Assembly (NCBI GenBank): GCA_964604675.1
Contig: CAZSAT010000007.1
Coordinates: 1 to 64,000 of the forward strand
Length of the DNA: 64,000 nt
Direction of reading: 5' to 3'
Source: CAZSAT01 sp964604675
Lineage (GTDB): Bacteria > Myxococcota_A > UBA796 > CAJQPC01
The translations under genes were made by a program, and so were the position numbers. This document shows positions 1-8,745 of this stretch, in pieces (the first letter of the stretch is position 1; every line of letters begins with the position of its first letter). The notes under the pieces are model-generated. The model was not told where the DNA came from. It saw only the letters and a program-made list of their open reading frames with translations, and ran no database searches.

Positions 1-1020
<1,020 letters not shown>

Positions 1021-1034
<14 letters not shown>

Positions 1035-3129
1035 CCCCCTCGTCCTCACCCTCGTGCTCCAGCTGGGCTGCCTGTCACCTCCCTCGTCCAACGATCCGCC
1101 CCCGGCCCCCGTCGTGGCGATCGAGCCCGCAGAACCCGGCACGACCGACGACCTGACCGCGGTCATCGTCGAGGAGTCCGAGGATCCCCAGGGCACGACC
1201 GTGGACTACGCCTACGCCTGGTACGTCGACGGCGAGCTGGCTTCTTCCGACACCAGCGTGGCCGCCAGCGAGACCGCCAAGGGTCAGACCTGGACCCTGG
1301 AGGTCGTCGCGAACGACAAGGCCCAGGACGGCGAGCCAGGCACGGCCACCGCCGAGATCCTCAACACGCCGCCGGTGGCCGAGGTGGCCTGGGTCGACGA
1401 CGACCCGGCCGGTGCCGACGACCTCGAGCTGCAGCTGGTCGGCACCGACGCCGACGGCGACCCGGTGAGCTTCCACATCGCCTGGACGCGCAACGGCGAG
1501 GCCGTGCCCGAGCACGACGACGCCCAGCTCGTGCCCGCTTCGGCGACCGCCGCCCAGGAGGCCTGGGTGGCCTCGGTGGTGCCCGACGATGGTGAGGACG
1601 AAGGCGAGCAGGTGGACGTGCAGGTCACCATCGGCAACCACGCGCCCTCGCTCGACAGCGTCACCCTCAACGAGCTCTCGCCGAGCGTGACGGACACCCT
1701 CGTCGCCACGGTGGGCGAGACCACGGACGAAGATGGGGACGAGGTCGCTGTGGAGCTGACCTGGACCATCGACGGCTCGACGGTGCAGACCGACAACCTG
1801 TCGGGGGGCGATTCCTCGACGCTGGGCGTGGTGTTGTCCAAGGGCGACGAGGTGCAGGCCCACGCCACCCCCAGCGATGGCCTCGCCGACGGCGACACGG
1901 TGAGCTCGGAGGTCGCCACGGTCGGCAACAGCCCACCCGTGATCGACGCGGTGAGCTTCGACACCACGAGCCCGACCGAGTCGAGCGGCCTGACCGTCTC
2001 GGTCGAGACGAGCGATCCCGACGGCGACAGCGTCAGCCTCTCCTACGCCTGGTACGTGGACGGAGCCGAGAGCTCGAACACCGACGACGACCTGGACGGC
2101 GGGGACTTCGACAAGGACGATGCCATCTACGTGGTGGTGACGCCCTCGGACGGGACCGAAGACGGCGACGCGGTCACCTCGGAGACCGTGACGGCGGTGA
2201 ACACCGCGCCCGAGGTGACCCTGCTGGTCATCTCGCCGTCGTCGGCCTACACCGAGGACGACCTGTCCGCGACCGTCTCCACCGACGACGACGACGACGA
2301 CGACGTGTCCTTGTCCTACACCTGGACCGTGGACGGCGTCGCCACCAGCACCGCCGAGACCCTGGACGCGAGCGCCACCGAGCCCGGCGACGTCGTCGGC
2401 CTGTCCGTCACGCCGGACGACGGCGACGACGAAGGCGAGCTCGTCGAGGCGAGCACCGTGACCATCCAGAACCACGCCCCCGTCGCGGCCGCCACGGCCG
2501 AAGACGACGAGGTGGAGCAGTGCCAGACCATCACCGTGGACGGCTCGGGTTCCTCCGACGAGGAGGGTGAGGACCTCAGCTACGTCTGGACCTTGAGCTC
2601 CGTACCTGGTGCCTCGTCCCTGGACACCACCGACATCGACGACGCCGACGAGGTCACGGCGACCCTGCTGCCCGACGTGGTGGGCACCTACACCTTCCAG
2701 CTGACGGTCTCCGACGGCACCGACACCGACACCGACGACGTGGACGTCGACGTGAGCGCCCGGTCCTCGAACACCGACCCGGTCGCCGACGCCGGTGACG
2801 ACCAGACCGACGACGGGTACGCCACGTGCAAGGCCACCGGGTACACCTATGTCTGCACCGACTGCAGCGGCGGCACCTACACCCTGGACGCCTCGGGCAC
2901 GACCGACAGCGACGGTGACGAGCTGCGCTACACATGGAGCACGGGCAGCGCCTACGCCACCATCGACGACGACGAGGCGGAGAGCACCACCCTCACCATC
3001 GCCGACCTGCCCGCGACCTACGGCGAGTCCACCGAGACCGAGGTCAACGTCCTGCTGCGCGTCGAGGACTGCGCCGGTGGCGCCGACGAGGACTACGTGA
3101 CCGTCACCTTCTCCTGCGAAGGCATCTGA
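1021..3129 (+). CDS. PKD/Ig-like repeat lipoprotein
   Basis: 702 residues. The ATG at 1021 follows GGAGGT at 1011-1016 and opens a lipoprotein signal peptide with the lipobox LQLGC. The mature part is a chain of about five to six Ig-like/PKD-type domains of roughly 90-100 residues, each with recurring phrases such as DPDGDSVSLSYAWYVDGAES and ending near NTPP or NHAP. A strongly acidic poly-Asp stretch lies near 2286-2306. The last domain carries four cysteines (CKATGYTYVCTDC and a late EDC). This is probably an outer-membrane-anchored surface or adhesion protein. It overlaps the beta-helix gene, and the pair may form one surface structure. Reading frames longer at the 5' end lack this signal peptide and were not used. 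Confidence 0.8.
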
Positions 3130-3133
3130 GCGC

Positions 3134-4885
3134 TCACCGGACTGGCTGGCGCCAGTGCTCGAGGCCGGCCGCCTCCCGGATGGCCTCGCGCTCCTGGCGG
3201 TTGAGGCCGACGACAGGCCCCGGCTCCACCGCATAGAGCGCGTGGAGGCCGAAGACCCGGGGCTCACCGAAGAGCCGCGTCAGCAGGTCCTCTGTCACCG
3301 CGATGCCCTGTCCACCTCGATCGAGCTCGCGGTGGACCACGACCCACTGCAGTCCGAAGTCCACCAGCTCCTGTGGATCCAGCCGGGCCAGGCCGACCGT
3401 TCGTGGCAGCATCCACGCCCGCTCCTCGGGACGCGAGGACGACACGAGCAGCAGGGGCAGGAGCGACGAGACGGACGCCAGGGTGGAGTTCCCCGCACGA
3501 GGGTCCGGCCCATAGGGAATGGGTCGCCCGTGGACGGTCTGTGCGAACAGGTACCGGGAGGTGGCCATGGTGTCGCCGACCGCGGCAGGGAGATCGAGCA
3601 CGATCGCTCGGGAGCCCGCAGGTCCCACAGGAGGCTGCTCGGCGATGAACTGGTACACCTCGTCGTCCAGAGGCGGTGTGACAGCAGCTGGTCGGGGCGC
3701 CCCTCCGAGCAGGAGCACGTCGGCCAGGGCCGCCGCGGCGGCCAGCGATCCCCAGCGCCACCTCGCAACGCCGGCCGCCGCAAGAGCCCCCATCAGCGCC
3801 AGGCCCGGCACGGCGAGGCGGAGGGGATGGGTGATGGCGGTGTCGGGCAGCACGGCCTGGAGCAGGCGGTAGGGAAGCGGAACCCGATGCCCCGCCAGCT
3901 CGACGTAGTCCCCGGCCACGAAGAGCCACGGGCCGAGGGCAAGGCAGAGCGACACGAGAGCCGCCGCGCCGACGCCCCACCTCGCCGTGCGCCGGAGGCC
4001 GCGAAGGGCGAGCAGCACCGTGACCGGTCCCAGGTAGGCGGCATGGAAGTAGGACTCCCCGAGGGCCTCGTGGTCCACGGACTGGAAGTGAGGCCAGAGA
4101 TAGGTCCGCGGGTCGACGGCGTTGTGACGCAGCAACCCGAGCGCATGGGTGCTGTCGGCCCGACCCACGAGCGCGTCGGGGGCCTTCACGCTGGCCCACA
4201 AGGCGACGCCGACGGGTGCGAACAGGGCGACCGCGATGGCCAGCGACGTTGCGGGTCCGCGCCATCGTCGTGTTCCCCGCGACGCCCAGACCGTGACGAG
4301 GGCCAGGCCGGCGCCGAGGCCGTAGTAGGGCGTGCCGACAGCCGCGACCCCCAGCCAGATCCCACACGGGAGCCACGCGCGGGGATCTCCCTGATGGGCG
4401 CGCAGGCCCGCCGTGAGGGCCAGCAGGGACCAGCCCACCCCCACGGCCTCAGACACCCCGCTGTGGACCTCCCCCGCCACGTAGGTCCCGAAGAGCAGCA
4501 GCATCGAAGCCAGCCAGACGTGCGGACCGCGTCCCCCGATGGCGGAGGCGAGTCGTGCCATCGCCCACGAGGCGAGCGTCAGCTGCAGAACCAGGGCAGC
4601 GTTGTAGGCGCCGGCGGGTCCGAGCAGCGGCACCAGGGGCACGCCGATCAGGGCCCCGAGCGGGTCGATGAACCACAGCACGCCGCCGTCGGGCGCCATG
4701 AGAAGGTCGGTTCGCCACGGCAGCTCGCCTCGGGCGAAGGATCGAGCGAACCACCAGGCACCCCAGGCGTGGTTCCAGCAGTCCGCGTCCGGATGACCGA
4801 GCAGGCGGGACAGCGGCGCCGAGGCCCGCGGCCAGGTGGCGAGCAGGGCCAGCGCCAGGTGGCCGGGCAGCTCGCGCAGGCTCAT
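3134..4885 (-). CDS. Polytopic membrane protein, GT-C-like
   Basis: 583 residues with about ten to twelve hydrophobic segments, and a soluble C-terminal third of about 170 residues. The N-terminal part has the feel of GT-C glycosyltransferase-type proteins: an early loop with DADCWNHAWGAWW and a MAPDGGVLWF stretch, then clustered transmembrane helices. The substrate cannot be told from the sequence. It is convergent with the PKD lipoprotein gene, with only four bases between the stops. A role in cell-envelope polysaccharide or lipid glycosylation is inference; an unrelated transporter-like protein is possible. Confidence 0.6.
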   Translation of the reverse strand: MSLRELPGHLALALLATWPRASAPLSRLLGHPDADCWNHAWGAWWFARSFARGELPWRTDLLMAPDGGVLWFIDPLGALIGVPLVPLLGPAGAYNAALVLQLTLASWAMARLASAIGGRGPHVWLASMLLLFGTYVAGEVHSGVSEAVGVGWSLLALTAGLRAHQGDPRAWLPCGIWLGVAAVGTPYYGLGAGLALVTVWASRGTRRWRGPATSLAIAVALFAPVGVALWASVKAPDALVGRADSTHALGLLRHNAVDPRTYLWPHFQSVDHEALGESYFHAAYLGPVTVLLALRGLRRTARWGVGAAALVSLCLALGPWLFVAGDYVELAGHRVPLPYRLLQAVLPDTAITHPLRLAVPGLALMGALAAAGVARWRWGSLAAAAALADVLLLGGAPRPAAVTPPLDDEVYQFIAEQPPVGPAGSRAIVLDLPAAVGDTMATSRYLFAQTVHGRPIPYGPDPRAGNSTLASVSSLLPLLLVSSSRPEERAWMLPRTVGLARLDPQELVDFGLQWVVVHRELDRGGQGIAVTEDLLTRLFGEPRVFGLHALYAVEPGPVVGLNRQEREAIREAAGLEHWRQPVR

Positions 4886-5051
4886 GAAGGAACGCTACCA
4901 CGCTGCACACAACCTTGGATTCACCACGTTGGAGCGCGTGATCGGTGCAGGGTCGAGGCGGTCGCGGGGCTCCTCTCCATGTCTGAGGCTCGACAGGTGC
5001 CAGACCTCAACGAGCGGGCGACGGCTGAGGAGGCTCACTCACGGAGGTCCC

Positions 5052-6140
5052 ATGAGCTTGTTCGTCTTCTCCCTCCAGCGTTCGCGCAGGCCTGCCCCCC
5101 GGTCACCGCCCCCGGAGCGGTCCAGCAGCACTACGTCTTCCCGGACGCCATGACGGCCGGGCCATGCCCCAGCTTCGCGGCCCTGGACGGGCAGCTCGCG
5201 GCCGGATCCTGCGAGCAGGCCGGAGGTGGCGGGATGGTGGCCGTGTTCGACGCGCAGGCGGCGTCTGGGCTGATCAGCCCCGTCACCACCATCATGGGTA
5301 GCGCGGCCGAGGGCTTCGGCTTCGACATGGACACCGGCGACCTCGACGGCGACGGCCACGCCGACCTCATCGTGGGTGCTGCCCAGCACGCCTCCGGGAG
5401 GGGTGCTGTGTACGTCTTCTATGGTCCGCTCCCGCCCGGCGCCCTGACGAGCGCTGACTGGGACGCTCGCTACACGCCCTGCGACTCGACCTCGCAGGAA
5501 GCGGTGGGCTGGTCGGTGTCCTTCGTTGAGGACAGCGACGGTGACGGGCTCGCCGAACTGCTCGTCGGCGCGCCGGCGTGGGCGGGCGCGACGGGGCGGG
5601 TCTACCACTGGAACGACCCCGGTCCCGGGGACTGGTGCGTCGAGGACGCCCTGCTCGGGATCTGGACCGGGAAGGCCCCGGGGGACTACTTCGGCTTCGA
5701 CACGGACGCAGTCGGTGACACCGACGGGGCAGGCGGCCCCGTGGAGCTGGCGATCGGTGCTCCAGGCGCGAACGGTGGTGCCGGAGAGGTGGTCCTGCTC
5801 GATCCCCTGGCGGGCACGCTCCTCGTAGGGCTTGTCGGAGACGCCGCCTCCGGGGACCACTTCGGCTACAGCGTCGCGGGGCTCGGGAGCTTCGAGGGCT
5901 CCTCGGGCGATGACCTCGCGGTCGGCTCCCCCGGCCACGACCACGCTCCGGGCTCGTCGTCGGCGGGCGCTCTCTACGCCTACGCTGGGCGCTCGTGGTC
6001 CTCCGTGCAGGCCCACCACGAGGTGGCTGGTTTCGGCGGCGACCGGGTGGGATGGGACGTCGCGGGCCTGCAGCCGATGTCGCCCGAGCCGGGCGCGCTC
6101 GTCTGGAGCGCCCCTTACGACGCTCTCGGCAAGGTCCAAT
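5052..6140 (+). pseudogene. FG-GAP (integrin-like) repeat protein, broken at both ends
   Basis: An ATG at 5052 with GGAGG at 5043-5047 starts what looks like a short signal peptide (MSLFVFSL). The continuation AFAQACPPVTAPGA lies one frame away, so one base seems to be missing near 5070-5080. From there five FG-GAP repeats follow, with calcium-binding phrases such as DLDGDGHADLIVGAA, DSDGDGLAELLVGAP and HFGYSVAGLGSF. The fifth stops abruptly at WSAPYDALGKV (about 6130), where a full beta-propeller would normally have seven blades. The same frame then runs open, without FG-GAP character, into the next gene. It was probably a secreted or surface beta-propeller truncated when the accessory island arrived. 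Confidence 0.6.
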
Positions 6141-6331
6141 GTCCAGGTTGCTCCGCGAGACGGCTGGGGCTACTCTGGCTGTGGCGTGACCACGCCAAAC
6201 CCTTTGGGCTCCCCCGCCTGGGACCCGTCGCTGGGCAAAGTGGACTTCGTCCACGGTCACCAACCTCGGTTGAACCTACATCGCTCTACCGGAGAAGGCG
6301 GACTCCACTGAGCGATGTGGAGGTTCAGACC

Positions 6332-7084
6332 ATGAGCAACAAGAAGCAGAAGAAGGCCATCCGCGCTCGCAAGAAGCGGACGGGCGAGTCCTACTCCACC
6401 GCGAGGATGAACCACCTGGCGAAGCTCGGCGCGGCCGGCGTAGGCTGGGATGATCCCGGCGACGTGACGGTCATCACGACGTGCGAGAAGGCGATCGCCC
6501 TCGGTACGACAACCCGTCGTCTCCGGCTCGCCGTTGGCCTCGACAGTGTCCACGTCGCGCTCGACGACCTCGACCTCGGCAAGTTCCCTGCCCCGCTCGT
6601 CGGCGGGAAGGCTCACGTTCCTGACGGCGAGTACGCACTGTCGGACGGCTGGGCGGTCCGCGTCGAGGGTGAGTACGAGGAGCCGATGCCGGAATTCGGG
6701 ATCGAGGGAGGATGGAGGACCGGCGGTCACGTTGCCCTCCTGCCGCCACCGGAGCCCAATCACGTCGCATTCGTAAGCCGTCCGGCACTGGTGTGGGTCG
6801 ACTTCCGGACTGACGGGTCGCTCTGCGGATCGGGCGGCACCTGGACGCCGTTGTACCGGGCTGTGTTCGCCGCGTCAGGCGTCCCTCCGGTCCAGGTCGA
6901 GGTCGAGACGCTTCCGAGCGAGGGCGATGAGTCCCAGAACGTCCTCGACTACCACCGCCGGAAGGTGGTCCGCGTGGTCAACACCCCGCCAACGAACGGG
7001 ACCGACGTGAGGGTCGAGTTGGGAGAGCCGCTCGTCCCCGAGGGCGCGTGGAGCCTGGCCTCCCCGAACTTCCCGGCAAGATAG
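6332..7084 (+). CDS. Hypothetical protein with TGESYSTA N-terminal motif
   Basis: 250 residues, not recognised. The ATG at 6332 has GGAGG at 6319-6323, which separates it from the open FG-GAP frame upstream even though no stop lies between. The N-terminus is strongly basic (MSNKKQKKAIRARKKR) and contains RTGESYSTARMNHL, a short helical motif that resembles the starts of many uncharacterised proteins of mobile regions. The rest is a mixed alpha/beta domain without cysteines in pairs or a visible catalytic signature. It is convergent with the Argonaute operon, separated by a hairpin. It may be island cargo; a functional link to the operon is not shown. Confidence 0.6.
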   Translation: MSNKKQKKAIRARKKRTGESYSTARMNHLAKLGAAGVGWDDPGDVTVITTCEKAIALGTTTRRLRLAVGLDSVHVALDDLDLGKFPAPLVGGKAHVPDGEYALSDGWAVRVEGEYEEPMPEFGIEGGWRTGGHVALLPPPEPNHVAFVSRPALVWVDFRTDGSLCGSGGTWTPLYRAVFAASGVPPVQVEVETLPSEGDESQNVLDYHRRKVVRVVNTPPTNGTDVRVELGEPLVPEGAWSLASPNFPAR

Positions 7085-7101
7085 GCCGTAGCGCCGTGCA
7101 T

Positions 7102-7130
7102 CCGGGACGGGCACAGTGCCTGCCCGGGAC
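7102..7130. terminator. Hairpin between convergent genes
   Basis: An imperfect GC-rich stem (CCGGGACGGGCA against TGCCTGCCCGGG) lies in the 102-base gap between the 250-residue gene and the last gene of the Argonaute operon. There is no U-tract, so termination is plausible for both strands but weakly supported. Confidence 0.4.
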
Positions 7131-7186
7131 CGTGGCGGGTGCCGACCGCTGTTGGGCTGGTCCGCACCGACCGACTCAACGGGTGG

Positions 7187-7558
7187 TCAGGGTTCCGCTC
7201 TGCGCTGCGGGACGACTTGCGCCCGGAAGTAATCGTCGCCGTCGTAATCGAGAAGCACGACGACCAGATCCTTGAGGTCGGACCGGCCGCGATCCCTGAC
7301 GAAGACCTCGACGCTCGTAGCGTGATCCGTCCTCCAGTAGTCCAGCGTGGACAGAAACTCATCGAGCGAACCCACCTCAACGGCCCAACCACGGCAATGC
7401 ACCGAGATGTCAGGCTGCCGCTGGGCCGGTACGCCCGTGCCCCCGAGGCGGACTCCCCCAGCTTGGGGCTCCACCCACTCGATGATCTCCGCACCGGGCA
7501 CCGGGAGGTGCTGCGTAAAATCGCCGCGATCGCTGATCCGGCCGACCAGGATCTTCAC
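7187..7558 (-). CDS. Small hypothetical protein, last gene of Argonaute operon
   Basis: 123 residues, family not recognised. The GTG start at 7558 overlaps the stop of the nuclease gene in a GTGA tetranucleotide, so translation is probably coupled and the product belongs with the Argonaute module. The protein is soluble, with a beta-rich first half (MKILVGRISDRGDF, then AEIIEWVEPQAGGVRLGG), a WAVEVGSLDEFLSTLDYW segment and a second strand-rich part (LVVVLLDYDGDDYF). There is no signal peptide and no transmembrane helix. It could be an accessory subunit, a specificity factor or an inhibitor of the nuclease; nothing in the sequence decides between these. Confidence 0.7.
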   Translation of the reverse strand: MKILVGRISDRGDFTQHLPVPGAEIIEWVEPQAGGVRLGGTGVPAQRQPDISVHCRGWAVEVGSLDEFLSTLDYWRTDHATSVEVFVRDRGRSDLKDLVVVLLDYDGDDYFRAQVVPQRRAEP

Positions 7559-8745
7559 GGTGTCTCCTCCACAACAGACGCACCTTCTTGGTCACCTAGA
7601 GGCGCCGTCTGCACGATCCAAGGCCCAGGCCTGGCGACGACGATGGCCGCCTCCACACCGTTCAGCGCCAAGAGACCGCGGCGAAGCTCTTCCCTCCGGT
7701 GGCTGGCGGCCGAGGCGTCCCACACGAAGGCGACGATCCGGTCGTAGCCGGTGTCTCCCGACAGGTACAGGGACGTGTCCTCTGCCACGCCTCCGAGGGT
7801 CCTGGAGAACTCGCCATCCCGCATGTACTTGACCTCGATGATGGTCCGGAGGCCAGGGAGTCCAAGGTCCGCTCTGGGCTGCTTGGGGCCGATCTTGCGG
7901 AGGTACTCCTCGTCCACGATGCCGGGGAACACGGGGGCGAGCATGGCCCAGAGCACGGATTGGACGTGGTACTCGTTCTGGATGTCCCACCGCTGCTGCG
8001 TGGACTTCGGGGTCCGAGGCTTGCTCTCCCACGGCCATCGCTTCATCCCGTGCTCGAAGTTCCCGAGCATGGCGACGAGGTGCTCGACGTTAGGACGCCG
8101 AAGGTCCACGGCGGCCTCCTGACGCAGGAGCCAGCGGAGGGCTGCAAGGCGGACCACGGCTCGGTCAGGGGGCACAGGGTCTGGTGTGGCGATCTGGGCG
8201 CGGGCGGCGGCCTCGGCATCGTCGGGCAGGTGCCGAACCCCACGGCCAGCCAGAGCGGCCGCAAGGTCAGGTGGAATCTGCCGTCCTGCCAGGCCGAGCA
8301 GGTGGCCGGCCGCAGCGAACATGCCGGTCTCCCACTCGTCTGACGAGCGCCGACCGGCCTCCTCCGCCAAGTCAAGGAGCCACCCACGATCGTCGGTGCC
8401 GACGGCAGCCATCCCCACCGCGACCCCCATGGCGGCGAGCCCGTCTGCTTCCAGAGTCGGTGCTCGGCCGCCGACGAAGAACTCCCTGTCGGCCAGCCAC
8501 GCGACCCCGTCCTGGAAGGGCACATTCACCTCTCGGCCCGCGGCAAGGGCGAACCCCAGCGCGGCCACGTCCCGGTATGACCTCCCAGCACCGCCTCGGC
8601 TCGCAGCCTGCCCGGCCAGGTCTGCGGGGGCCACCTCCACCGGGACCCCCAGCCAGTCGGCCATGAGGACCGACACGGCATCCCGTTCTCCGAGCGAGGC
8701 GACCTGCTCGTGCAGGGCATCGCGCACGAGGTCGAGCAAGGCCAT
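7555..8745 (-). CDS. Argonaute-associated PD-(D/E)XK nuclease, DpnII/MboI-like
   Basis: 396 residues. The C-terminal half (about 250-370) carries a PD-(D/E)XK core: QNEYHVQSVLWAML, then KQPRADLGLPGLRTIIEVKY, giving D293, E304 and K306 as metal and catalytic residues, then DRIVAFVWDAS and AIVVARP. This layout matches the DpnII/MboI-type restriction-endonuclease-like family. The first 230 residues are helical and not recognised; they may contact the Argonaute. The ATG at 8745 overlaps the Argonaute stop (TGATG), and the GTGA at its end couples it to the next gene. Its likely job is DNA cleavage once the catalytically dead Argonaute binds target nucleic acid; that is inference from the Argonaute-nuclease pairs already known. 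Longer upstream readings of this frame lie inside the Argonaute gene and are not real. Confidence 0.85.
   Translation of the reverse strand: MALLDLVRDALHEQVASLGERDAVSVLMADWLGVPVEVAPADLAGQAASRGGAGRSYRDVAALGFALAAGREVNVPFQDGVAWLADREFFVGGRAPTLEADGLAAMGVAVGMAAVGTDDRGWLLDLAEEAGRRSSDEWETGMFAAAGHLLGLAGRQIPPDLAAALAGRGVRHLPDDAEAAARAQIATPDPVPPDRAVVRLAALRWLLRQEAAVDLRRPNVEHLVAMLGNFEHGMKRWPWESKPRTPKSTQQRWDIQNEYHVQSVLWAMLAPVFPGIVDEEYLRKIGPKQPRADLGLPGLRTIIEVKYMRDGEFSRTLGGVAEDTSLYLSGDTGYDRIVAFVWDASAASHRREELRRGLLALNGVEAAIVVARPGPWIVQTAPLGDQEGASVVEETP

Noticed and set aside
3155..4880. Plus-strand open frame opposite the GT-C-like membrane gene.
   Set aside because: The minus-strand product has convincing transmembrane segments; the plus-strand one is Arg/Gly/Gln-rich with no domain.
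4979..7084. One large protein joining the FG-GAP repeats and the 250-residue protein.
   Set aside because: The frame is open, but the part between 6135 and 6331 has no FG-GAP character and the second gene has its own ribosome binding site.
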